Position numbers and translations under genes: made by a program
Origin: Deltaproteobacteria bacterium
GTDB lineage: Bacteria; Desulfobacterota; Desulfobaccia; Desulfobaccales; 0-14-0-80-60-11
NCBI GenBank assembly: GCA_023381945.1
Contig: JAMCQY010000172.1
Span: 1-10,402, forward strand
Direction of reading: 5' to 3'
DNA length: 10,402 nt
The notes under the pieces: model-generated
Database searches by the model: none
Told to the model about the DNA's origin: nothing
What the model saw: only the letters and a program-made list of their open reading frames with translations
Shown: piece by piece, positions 5,501-10,402 of the stretch
Numbering within the stretch: the stretch's first letter is position 1
Layout: each line of letters starts with the position of its first letter

Positions 5501-6681
5501 GGATTTACCTGCCGCCCATGACCGACCATGCCCTGGGCATTGTGGCGGCCTTCGAAGCCTGTGGCGGCGAAGCCGAGGCCTTGCCGGATTCCGACGAAGA
5601 GACCCTGGAGCTGGGCCGGCGCTTGACCAGCGGCAAAGAGTGCTACCCCCTGATCCTCACCACCGGCGACCTGGCCAAGCTTCTTAAGCGTCCGGATTTT
5701 AATCCCGAACGCAGCGCCTTCTTTATGCCTTCGGCCAACGGCCCCTGCCGCTTCGGCCAGTACCACCGTTTTCACCGCCTCATCCTGGACGAACTGGGCT
5801 ATCCCCAGGTGCCGGTCTATTCCCCGGAACAGAGCGAAAATATGTACCGGGAGATCGGCATGGTGGGCGGCGACTTCGATCGCGTCGCCTGGAGCGGCAT
5901 CTGCGCCATTGACCTCTTGGAGAAAAAGCTCCGTGAATGCCGGCCATACGAGCGGGCGGCCGGGGAGAGCGACAAGATCTATAAGCATTATTTACAGAAG
6001 GTTTACGAGGCCGTGCGCGACCGGCAAGACGTCCCGGCGGTGCTTAGGTCCGCCCGCGGCGACTTTGACGACCTGGCCCTGAACCGCAACGGCGGCAAGC
6101 CCATTGTCGGCATCGTCGGCGAGATCTATACCCGGGCCAACCAGTTCTCCAATGAAAATGCGGTGCGCGAAATCGAGGCCCTGGGCGGTGAGGTCTGGAT
6201 GCCGCCCATCGGCGAGTGGCTGCTCTACGTCACCCACTCCTCCCGGCACGACGCCTGGGTGGCGCGCCACTTCGGGCGGCTCCTCCAGATCATCATTAAG
6301 GACCGCATTCAAAAGAAAGACGAACGCCGCCTGGAAGAATGCTTCCACGGCAGCATCAAAAACTTGAAAGAGCCTTCCATCGCCGAAACCCTGGAACTGG
6401 CCAAAAACTACCTGCACCCCTCTTTCGAAGGCGAGGCCATCCTCAGCATGGGCAAGTCCCGGGACTTCGTGCTTAAGGGCGCCGCCGGTCTGGTGAACAT
6501 CATGCCCTTCACCTGCATGCCCGGCACCGTGGTCAACTCCCTGTTCAAGCGCTTCCGGGAGGACCACGACAACATTCCCTTCCTGAACCTGGCTTACGAC
6601 GGCCAGGAACAGAGCCACACCCGCACCCGGCTCGAGGCCTTCATGTATCAGGTGCGCCAGTTCGGCGAACGGTGGAAGTAG
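2509..6681 (+). CDS. Giant acyl-CoA dehydratase activase fusion: two BadF/BcrA ATPase domains plus two HgdB-like/DUF2229 units
   Basis: This 1390-residue protein couples ATP hydrolysis to low-potential electron transfer, as HgdC does for 2-hydroxyacyl-CoA dehydratases. Residues 3-265 and 320-575 are two ASKHA activase domains. Each has a phosphate loop (DVGSVSVN at 9-16; DVGSISTN at 324-331), a GG-x-D motif (MGGED at 103-107; IGGQD at 420-424), CAAGTGS (Cys131; Cys444) and RC-[ST]-VF (Cys170; Cys484), the paired [4Fe-4S] ligands of the family. A linker holds C601-x2-C604-x3-C608 and Cys627. Residues 664 to about 970 (DUF2229-like) and about 985-1390 look like two related HgdB-like units, each with three aligned cysteines (715, 757, 928; 1045, 1080, 1336). 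Length is normal for the large fused family, whose substrates are mostly unknown. The ATG follows GGGGG by 9 nt. No dehydratase subunit or acyl-CoA transferase gene adjoins it. It is cytosolic, with no signal peptide or membrane segment. The domain call is firm; the reaction is inferred. Confidence 0.93.
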   Translation: MARFDVGMDVGSVSVNLVVLDAQGQVVREEYRRHLGDPYGTALTLLDALPPEFPAASCRLAAFTGMGGKVLAETLGGPFINEVIAQGRGTHHFCPEARTIIDMGGEDAKMIMVAEEGGHLVIQDFAMNTMCAAGTGSFLDQQAHRLGYTIEEFSELALKSTTPPRVAGRCSVFAKTDMIHLQQGATPDYEIIAGLCQAMARNLKSNIGKGKTVTPPVAFQGGVAHNLGVRQAFRQVFGFDGAGLIIPPHFCALGAVGAVLVARENPPGDFSLNLEALRQHLLKEVDQDRRLPRLPQLPVMGPENYEVVSLPDDGSVVEGYLGIDVGSISTNVVVIDAEMRVLAREYLMTAGRPLEAITEGLRRVGAKIGGRVKIMGAATTGSGRYLTGDFIGADLVRNEITAQATAAAAIDPAVDTIFEIGGQDSKFISLSNGAIVDFMMNKVCAAGTGSYLEEQAEKLGIRIREEFGELALESQNPVRMGERCTVFMESDIVHHQQRGASKRALVAGLSYSIVQNYLNKVAEDRPIGKRIFYQGATAANRGIVAAFQQVCGKPVHVPPHHDVTGAIGAALLSMRERDWEVSKFKGFDLADCKYKITSFECKSCPNNCEIRQVQIEGEKPLFYGSRCEKYEVAANQKTYDLPDLLKEREDWLYGPEPPKEGKRGVIGVPRAMFFQELMPFFRAFFEDLGFTVVYSQKTNKSVINQGVEALAAEPCYPVKVAHGHLLDLLKAGVKRIFLPSIIDLPNPNPEIRAGQVCPMAQSLCYTAPIAIDFAAYGANVLSPVLYFGRGEKRLRQGLQELGKALGVSIFQVNRAMRQAVAAQQAYFDHLQSRGREILDSIPKDGRLMILIGRPYNALDPGMNLNLHRKLRQLGVLAMPMDFLPVDQVKELDEIKPMYWRFGQKILGVAEHVRRDPRLYGVFITNFGCGPDSFIQHFFKDRMRGKPYLEIEIDEHSSDVGAITRLEAFLDSLKNVTVSAPPERVSPYRYRVTGNLKRRIYLPPMTDHALGIVAAFEACGGEAEALPDSDEETLELGRRLTSGKECYPLILTTGDLAKLLKRPDFNPERSAFFMPSANGPCRFGQYHRFHRLILDELGYPQVPVYSPEQSENMYREIGMVGGDFDRVAWSGICAIDLLEKKLRECRPYERAAGESDKIYKHYLQKVYEAVRDRQDVPAVLRSARGDFDDLALNRNGGKPIVGIVGEIYTRANQFSNENAVREIEALGGEVWMPPIGEWLLYVTHSSRHDAWVARHFGRLLQIIIKDRIQKKDERRLEECFHGSIKNLKEPSIAETLELAKNYLHPSFEGEAILSMGKSRDFVLKGAAGLVNIMPFTCMPGTVVNSLFKRFREDHDNIPFLNLAYDGQEQSHTRTRLEAFMYQVRQFGERWK

Positions 6682-6684
6682 ATA

Positions 6685-6725
6685 TCTCACGCAAAGACGC
6701 AAAGGCGCCGCGGCAAGACGCAAAT
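6685..6725. repeat. GCAAAGACGC array
   Basis: Directly after the stop of the large gene lie three imperfect direct copies of a GCAAAGACGC-like unit separated by GC-rich joints. An inverted, more degenerate relative is at 2351-2383. Confidence 0.55.
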
Positions 6726-6733
6726 TTATTTAG

Positions 6734-6753
6734 CACAGGCTTTCCAGCCTGTG
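6734..6753. repeat. Perfect palindrome CACAGGCT-TTCC-AGCCTGTG
   Basis: An 8-bp perfect stem with a 4-nt loop. It is the reverse-orientation relative of 2397-2415. It may act as a transcription barrier for the large gene but has no T tract. Confidence 0.55.
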
Positions 6754-6789
6754 TCTGATGTAGAGTGGCACTGCCCACCAATTCCTTAT

Positions 6790-6840
6790 GGAGAACAGCC
6801 GCCCCCGGCTGTCTTTTGCAGGCGAGGGCGCCTGCTCTCC
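6790..6840. repeat. Two-hairpin element closed by GGAGA / TCTCC (three-way-junction fold)
   Basis: Contiguous parts are: GGAGA; hairpin ACAGCCG-CCCC-CGGCTGT; linker CTTTT; hairpin GCAGGCG-AGGG-CGCCTGC; TCTCC. The two 7-bp hairpins are perfect and the outer 5-bp stem closes them with no unpaired base except the linker. The layout is a compact double hairpin seen in some REP/REPIN-type elements. It lies between two converging genes. Confidence 0.6.
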
Positions 6841-6860
6841 ATTTCCTTGCTCATAAACAC

Positions 6861-6888
6861 AAAGACAGGACCCCGCGGCCCTGCCTTT
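6861..6888 (-). terminator. Possible terminator of the histidine kinase transcript
   Basis: On the minus strand AAAGGCAGG and CCTGTCTTT form a 9-bp stem (one G-U pair) around a 10-nt GC-rich loop, starting 26 nt after the kinase stop codon, followed by GTGTTTATG. The G-U pair works only in minus-strand RNA, which fits this direction. The T tract is poor, so confidence is low. Confidence 0.35.
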
Positions 6889-6914
6889 ACCCGATTTTGA
6901 ATGCGAAGATGGTA

Positions 6915-8252
6915 TTATATTGCTGCGCTCAAAAAGAGGGTTACCAGGGTCCCCCGGTGAGGTTCGCTTTTTATGGAAATTTCTCCCTGGTGAGCCTCCA
7001 TGATTTTCTGAGATATGGCCAGCCCCAGGCCGCTGCCTTTGGTTTTGGTGGAGAAAAACGGCTGAAATATCTTTTCCATAAGTTCCGGGGGGATACCCTC
7101 ACCGGTATCAGATATTCGAATGAATACCCGCCCGGCCTCCTTGCCGCTAATGATGGTTAAAGTCCCTCCCGCTGACATTGCTTCTATGCCATTCTTGGCA
7201 ATATTCAGGATTACCTGGCGCAAATGCAGCGGATCAAACCGGACCTGAGGGAGATTCTCGTCCATCTCCAATCTTAAAGCCAGGCCTTGTTCCTGGATCT
7301 TAGGCTCTAACCGCTGGCAAATTTCTCGTATTAAAACGTTAATGTCTCCAAGCCTCATTTGGGGTTCAAAAATCTTGGCATAAGTCCCCACTTCCTCCAG
7401 AAACCCCTCCAGGCGTTGGACCTCATCGACAATTATCTGAAGTTTTTCCTTATTCTTATGAGGTTCTCCGGAAAATTCTTTTAAAACCTGGCGGGCAAAC
7501 CCTCCGATAACTATCAACGGATTCTTGATTTCGTGACTGATATGGGCCGCCGTTCTTCCCAGGGCTGACAGGCGTTCGCGGCTCAGAATTTCGGCATCCA
7601 GGCGTTTCCGCTCCCGCAAGTCCCGGAAATGGCCCACTACTCCGGCTGCGCGCCCGTCCTCGTAGATAATCCGGGCGGTCAGCCAGATAGGTATGACTGT
7701 GCCATCCTTGTGGAGGGCTATAGTCTCATAATTCTCTAAAAATCCCGCTCCCCCTGAGGCGGGATCGTCGATCTTCAATTTGATTTCCCGAGCCACTCCC
7801 GGAGGATAGAGTTCTCTCACATTGATTTTGCCCAGGACCTCCTCAGGGGCATAACCCAAAATTTTTGCAGCGGTGTTATTGAAGGTAACAATATTGCCCT
7901 GCATGTCGTTGCAGATAATGCCATCCATGCAGGTTTGAATCAGCTGTCTACGCAACTCCCCTTCGGATTTCTTGAAGGCCGAAAACAGCGGGGCTATACG
8001 GGCAATGCCAGCCACCATCAGGATAGATATCACCAGGCCAACAATTTCCGTGACCGGATCTAATGGGACGGACGAATCTTGAAAGGCAAAATGGTAAAGG
8101 CTAATAATTCTCCTTATGGCCATCAGGGAGATAGCCAGGGAAATCAACACCCAGGCATATGTTCTCCTGGTAGTCCAAATCAACCGGAAAGCTAAGAACG
8201 CTGCGGTGAATTGCAGTAAAATTGATATTATCAGGATAATAGTGGTATCCAT
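6915..8252 (-). CDS. Membrane-anchored PAS sensor histidine kinase (orphan)
   Basis: The 445-residue protein senses a signal and autophosphorylates on histidine. Three hydrophobic segments (about 3-23, 33-50 and 68-88) form the membrane anchor with almost no periplasmic domain. Residues about 103-212 are a PAS domain (CMDGIICNDMQGNIVTFNNT; ILGYAPEEVLG). The H-box is AHISHEIKNP with His240 as phosphoacceptor. The catalytic domain has the N-box ILNIAKNGIEAM (Asn350, Asn354), G1 box SDTGEGIP (Asp382), F box FQPFFSTKTKG and G2 box GSGLGLAI. All key residues are present, so it should be active. No response regulator lies in the window, so its partner is elsewhere. The start has an AGGAAA ribosome-binding sequence. 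It lies 108 bp downstream of the crotonase gene on the same strand and may be co-transcribed with it, although the gap is long enough for its own promoter. Its base composition is visibly more AT-rich than that of the large activase gene. Confidence 0.93.
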   Translation of the reverse strand: MDTTIILIISILLQFTAAFLAFRLIWTTRRTYAWVLISLAISLMAIRRIISLYHFAFQDSSVPLDPVTEIVGLVISILMVAGIARIAPLFSAFKKSEGELRRQLIQTCMDGIICNDMQGNIVTFNNTAAKILGYAPEEVLGKINVRELYPPGVAREIKLKIDDPASGGAGFLENYETIALHKDGTVIPIWLTARIIYEDGRAAGVVGHFRDLRERKRLDAEILSRERLSALGRTAAHISHEIKNPLIVIGGFARQVLKEFSGEPHKNKEKLQIIVDEVQRLEGFLEEVGTYAKIFEPQMRLGDINVLIREICQRLEPKIQEQGLALRLEMDENLPQVRFDPLHLRQVILNIAKNGIEAMSAGGTLTIISGKEAGRVFIRISDTGEGIPPELMEKIFQPFFSTKTKGSGLGLAISQKIMEAHQGEISIKSEPHRGTLVTLFLSAAI

Positions 8253-8360
8253 ATTTTCCTATTGATTCGTTTTTTATAGTTTTTCCCGGCTTTCTTCCCC
8301 CTGTTCTTACCATTAGATATAAGGCGGTCTGATTGCCTTTTCCACTTTAGGGTTCCACTT

Positions 8361-9140
8361 TTACTCCCCCTTAAAAACCGGCTGCCGTTTCTCCAGAAAA
8401 GCTTTACGCCCTTCCTGATAATCCTGGCTGTCATAGACCAGCCGCCGCAGTCCCTGGATACGCTCGAAGGTCTCCGGGGAGAGCGGCAGGGCGTTGGCCA
8501 GCAGCCGCAGTTGCTCCTTCATGACCGAGATGCTGATGGGTGAATTCTTGGCAATCTGCCGGGCCATCTCGTAAGCGAAGTTCTCCAATTCTTCCGCCGC
8601 CACCAGATGGTTCAGCAGCCCCGCCTGGAGGGCCCGCGAGGCCTTCACCGGCTGGCCGGTAATAAACATCTCCCGGGCCAGGGTCAGGCCGATCATATTG
8701 ATGGCATGCAGCATGCCGGCGGGATTATACGCCACCCCCAGCCGCGCCGGCGTGATGGCAAAGGAGGTCTTTTCGGTGCCGATGAGGATGTCACAAACCA
8801 TGGCCAGTTCAACGGCGCCGCCCCAAACGCTGCCCTCCAGCATGGCGAGCACCGGCGCCGGGCAGCGCTGAATGGCCCGAATGGCCTGTTCCAGAGGATC
8901 ATCGTAGCCCAATGGGTCCCGGCCAGGCTGAGGAAATTCGGTGATGTCAAAGCCCGATGACCACACCGCCGCCCCCTTATTGGCCCTCAGGACGATCACC
9001 CGGGCCGCTTGGTATACCATGCCGTTCAAGGCCTTGATGAGCTCATGAAGCAGGGCGCTGCTCAAGGCGTTGCGCTTACAGTCATTATTTAAAGTGATAG
9101 TGCCGATGGAGTCGTGAAAATCTGTTAAGATCAGGGCCAT
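8361..9140 (-). CDS. scpB: Crotonase-family protein closely resembling methylmalonyl-CoA decarboxylase (ScpB/YgfG)
   Basis: This 259-residue protein matches E. coli ScpB (YgfG), as I remember it, along its whole length: GRDPLGYDDPL at 73-83, EGSVWGGAVE at 102-111, TPARLGVAYN at 130-139 and the tail FERIQGLRRLVYDSQDYQEG with AFLEKR. ScpB decarboxylates methylmalonyl-CoA to propionyl-CoA. The oxyanion-hole loop (Gly108) and Tyr138 (ScpB Tyr140) are kept, but the residue aligned with ScpB His66 is Phe64 (SSGFDI instead of SAGHDI), so the reaction may differ; an enoyl-CoA hydratase or another acyl-CoA decarboxylase is possible. The ATG at 9140 is chosen because AGAGAGG precedes it at good spacing. 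An ATG 15 codons upstream (9185) has a poor ribosome-binding site and would add residues absent from the family. No methylmalonyl-CoA mutase or CoA-transferase is nearby. The gene diverges from the zinc-ribbon membrane protein. Confidence 0.85.
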   Translation of the reverse strand: MALILTDFHDSIGTITLNNDCKRNALSSALLHELIKALNGMVYQAARVIVLRANKGAAVWSSGFDITEFPQPGRDPLGYDDPLEQAIRAIQRCPAPVLAMLEGSVWGGAVELAMVCDILIGTEKTSFAITPARLGVAYNPAGMLHAINMIGLTLAREMFITGQPVKASRALQAGLLNHLVAAEELENFAYEMARQIAKNSPISISVMKEQLRLLANALPLSPETFERIQGLRRLVYDSQDYQEGRKAFLEKRQPVFKGE

Positions 9141-9178
9141 GTTTATCCTCTCTGGCGCAAGTACCTCTCTGATTATTT

Positions 9179-9207
9179 TTGCCATTTGTTTCCGTTACTG
9201 ATAACAT
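9179..9207 (+). promoter_or_regulatory. Possible sigma70 promoter of the zinc-ribbon membrane protein
   Basis: TTGCCA (9179-9184) and TAACAT (9202-9207) are exactly 17 bp apart in the divergent region between the crotonase and the membrane protein. The leader would be about 60 nt. Both boxes are imperfect. Confidence 0.35.
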
Positions 9208-9273
9208 CGCCAGCCAGGTAGGTAAACAGATTTATCTAAAGAGATTCTTACTATTCCTGCCAGGAGGCGGATC

Positions 9274-10032
9274 ATGCCCCATTGTCCTAACTGCGGTAAC
9301 GAATTATTGGAATATGCCAAATTTTGCCCTGCTTGCGGGCAGCCAGCCACTCAGACAGTCCCCGCCCCTAAACCTTTCGCAGAGCGCACTGCGGCCTCGC
9401 TGCCTCTGGGGGAATATCTAAAAACGGGCTGGCGCTTGTTTCTGAACTACCCCGCCGGCTTTATCGGCTTTTTCCTGGTCTATCTGGTGATCCAGGCCGC
9501 CCTGTACCCGATCCCCTATATGGGCAATATTGCCGCCTTTGCGGTGGGACCGGCCCTTATCATGGGAAATTTCATCGTCTGTGCCAAGTTGCTGCAAAAT
9601 CACCCTCCCCAATTCAGCGACTTCTTTCTGGGATTTAGATTTTTTGTTCCCCTGCTGCTGACGTCCCTGGTAGGAGGTGTGCTTACCGCTGTCGGTTTTC
9701 TTTTGCTCGTCATCCCCGGCGTCTATTTAGCGGTTGCTTATATCTTCGCCCATTCCCTGGTCGTCGACCGCCGCCTCGATTTCTGGCCGGCCCTGGAAAC
9801 CAGCCGCCGCACCGTAAACCCCATCTGGTTCGGCATGTTTGGCTTCTGCCTGCTGCTGGTTCTGGTCAATATCGCGGGCGCCATAGCCCTGGGCATCGGC
9901 CTGCTGGTCACCATCCCGGTCACCATGTGCGCCGTCACCACGGCCTATGCCGATATCTTCGGCCTCAAATCCGACTATTCCGAGGGCTTTCCGGATAATG
10001 TCCCGGCCGGGACCACAACGCCCGCGGAATGA
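9274..10032 (+). CDS. Zinc-ribbon polytopic membrane protein of unknown function
   Basis: The 252-residue protein starts with a zinc ribbon, CPNCG at 4-8 and CPACG at 18-22 (Cys4, Cys7, Cys18, Cys21), then a Pro-rich linker (23-45). After an amphipathic stretch (LGEYLKTGWRLFLNYPAGF) come about six hydrophobic segments, roughly 60-80, 86-106, 122-146, 147-163, 186-207 and 208-228. The SLVVDRRLDFWPALETSRR loop at about 161-179 and the overall plan resemble DUF975 / 'membrane domain of glycerophosphoryl diester phosphodiesterase'-like proteins, whose roles are poorly known. The start is secure: AGGAGG lies 6 nt before the ATG. A truncated second copy follows 110 bp downstream, so the locus once held a tandem pair. 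The zinc ribbon would lie on the cytosolic side. No function is assigned. Confidence 0.85.
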   Translation: MPHCPNCGNELLEYAKFCPACGQPATQTVPAPKPFAERTAASLPLGEYLKTGWRLFLNYPAGFIGFFLVYLVIQAALYPIPYMGNIAAFAVGPALIMGNFIVCAKLLQNHPPQFSDFFLGFRFFVPLLLTSLVGGVLTAVGFLLLVIPGVYLAVAYIFAHSLVVDRRLDFWPALETSRRTVNPIWFGMFGFCLLLVLVNIAGAIALGIGLLVTIPVTMCAVTTAYADIFGLKSDYSEGFPDNVPAGTTTPAE

Positions 10033-10049
10033 GATAAAAAATCATTTTG

Positions 10050-10064
10050 GGGGAGGAAACAATG
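10050..10064 (+). promoter_or_regulatory. Strong ribosome-binding site and ATG leading into a palindrome
   Basis: GGGGGAGGAAACAATG is one of the best ribosome-binding site/start combinations in the window. The frame it opens (10062-10133) lasts only 23 codons and runs straight through the palindrome at 10078-10097 before stopping. It is in the same frame as the membrane-protein fragment starting at 10143. This may be the original start of that gene, now separated from its body. Confidence 0.45.
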
Positions 10065-10077
10065 TTTTTATTCGTAG

Positions 10078-10097
10078 GGGCACGGCGTGCCGTGCCC
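10078..10097. repeat. Palindrome GGGCACGGC-GT-GCCGTGCCC
   Basis: Perfect 9-bp arms around a 2-nt centre, flanked by GTAG on the left and TGTAG on the right. GTAGGGGCACGGCGTGCC-type elements are known to me as dispersed intergenic palindromes in several bacterial phyla. It sits a few bases after the ATG at 10062. Confidence 0.6.
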
Positions 10098-10142
10098 TGT
10101 AGCCCCAGGCTTTATTTCCTGCAATTGGTTTAAAAATATCGA

Positions 10143-10279
10143 ATGGTTAACACCAATTATATAAATCCCAACACCGGCCCTTTGGATGGAAAACGCATCT
10201 GGCAATGCTACCGCACCGGATGGCAAATTTTTAAAATCTATCCAATGGGGTTTATTTCTTTCAATTTAATATTTCTATA
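10143..10279 (+). pseudogene. N-terminal remnant of a second membrane protein paralogous to 9274-10032
   Basis: From the ATG at 10143 the frame gives 49 residues. RIWQCYRTGWQIFKIYPMGF followed by ISFNLIFLY aligns with EYLKTGWRLFLNYPAGFIGF and following of the upstream gene (shared T-G-W, F, Y-P, G-F-I and F). The zinc ribbon is absent. Similarity stops near 10275, where an IS630-like transposase tail begins on the other strand, and the frame hits a stop at 10290-10292. The upstream gene continues for some 180 more residues after the matching point, so this copy is truncated. There is no ribosome-binding site before 10143; the strong one is at 10050-10064 in the same frame, with one stop between. 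The likely history is a tandem paralogue cut by an insertion. The other half should be beyond the window if the insertion was simple. Confidence 0.6.
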
Positions 10280-10402
10280 CTCAGCGCCTTAATTAATTGC
10301 GCATAATCTGACAAGGGCCTCACTTCCCGAGGCCCACTGGAAGAACTGGTCTTCTACCGTCTGCATGACATCCTCTAAGCTGGGGAAGTATTTATTATGA
10401 AT
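10280..10402 (-). mobile_element. Probable end of an IS630-like insertion sequence
   Basis: The element boundary is placed after the TATA at 10276-10279 because the paralogue similarity stops there, the transposase stop codon follows 10 bases later, and IS630/Tc1-type elements insert at TA. The outermost bases would be CTCAGCGCCTTAATTAATTG. The other end lies outside the window, so the terminal inverted repeat and the TA duplication cannot be checked. Confidence 0.45.
10289..10402 (-). CDS. IS630-family transposase, C-terminal 37 residues
   Basis: The minus-strand frame enters from beyond the right edge and ends at 10289, reading HNKYFPSLEDVMQTVEDQFF then QWASGSEALVRLCAIN. An H-N-K/R-[FY]-F segment followed by an amphipathic helix and a short tail ending near a Leu-Cys is typical of the last part of IS630-family DDE transposases, just after the catalytic Glu region. 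The DDE residues themselves are outside the window, so activity cannot be judged. It is oriented against the truncated membrane-protein gene and its stop lies next to the presumed element end, as expected for a compact IS. Confidence 0.6.
   Translation of the reverse strand: MHNKYFPSLEDVMQTVEDQFFQWASGSEALVRLCAIN

Noticed and set aside
2351..6753. Composite transposon carrying the giant gene
   Set aside because: The flanking repeats are short, degenerate and in non-mirrored order, and no transposase is present inside or beside them.
6765..7160. 131-residue plus-strand frame
   Set aside because: It begins in the repeat mosaic and then runs antisense through the conserved catalytic domain of the histidine kinase. 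It has no ribosome-binding site and no recognisable motif.
9138..9185. Longer crotonase starting at 9185 (15 extra residues)
   Set aside because: The downstream ATG at 9140 has a much better ribosome-binding site and matches the family N-terminus.
1..10402. tRNA or rRNA genes
   Set aside because: Reading the intergenic stretches on both strands, I saw no TpsiC-like GGTTCRA box in a cloverleaf context and no rRNA-like sequence.

Overview
The window looks like chromosomal DNA of a GC-rich, strictly anaerobic bacterium. The best guess is Desulfobacterota (the former Deltaproteobacteria, Syntrophobacterales or Desulfobacca-like). That rests on a giant oxygen-sensitive acyl-CoA dehydratase activase fusion, a COG0731-type radical SAM protein, a methylmalonyl-CoA decarboxylase relative, an iron-sulfur-flavoprotein-like start at the left edge, and many small GC-rich palindromes and 'GCAAAGACGC'-type repeats between genes. 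The placement is inferred from gene content; no marker gene is present.

Layout, left to right. (1) Positions 1-64, minus: the first 21 codons of a flavodoxin-fold NAD(P)H/FMN reductase-like gene. (2) Positions 65-519: a long divergent intergenic region with three repeat families, then a sigma70-like promoter whose start region is overlaid by a TetR-type palindrome. (3) Positions 520-1095, plus: a TetR regulator. (4) Positions 1113-2267, plus: a promoter and a tight two-gene unit, a 57-residue protein ending in CQLGCF followed 2 nt later by a radical SAM enzyme with a C-terminal winged helix. (5) Positions 2268-2508: a mosaic of palindromes and repeats. (6) Positions 2509-6681, plus: a 1390-residue protein containing two BadF/BcrA-type activase domains and two HgdB-like (dehydratase-like) units. 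(7) Positions 6682-6914: a second repeat mosaic between converging genes. (8) Positions 6915-9140, minus: a ScpB-like crotonase, then an orphan membrane-bound PAS sensor histidine kinase. (9) Positions 9274-10032, plus, divergent from the crotonase: a zinc-ribbon membrane protein. (10) Positions 10033-10402: the N-terminal piece of a second copy of that membrane protein, cut off by what appears to be the end of an IS630-like element whose transposase tail runs off the window on the minus strand.

How the genes may work together. The large fusion protein should couple ATP hydrolysis to low-potential electron transfer onto an iron-sulfur centre. Its sequence suggests that one chain carries everything that classical systems split between an activase homodimer (HgdC2) and a dehydratase heterodimer (HgdAB); its substrate is unknown. 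The crotonase acts on acyl-CoA substrates and fits an anaerobic acyl-CoA metabolism, but nothing here places it in the same pathway. The most interesting points for follow-up are the single-chain activase/dehydratase-like architecture, the coupled small Cys-tailed protein and radical SAM pair, the crotonase with Phe where ScpB has an active-site His, and the interrupted membrane-protein paralogue.
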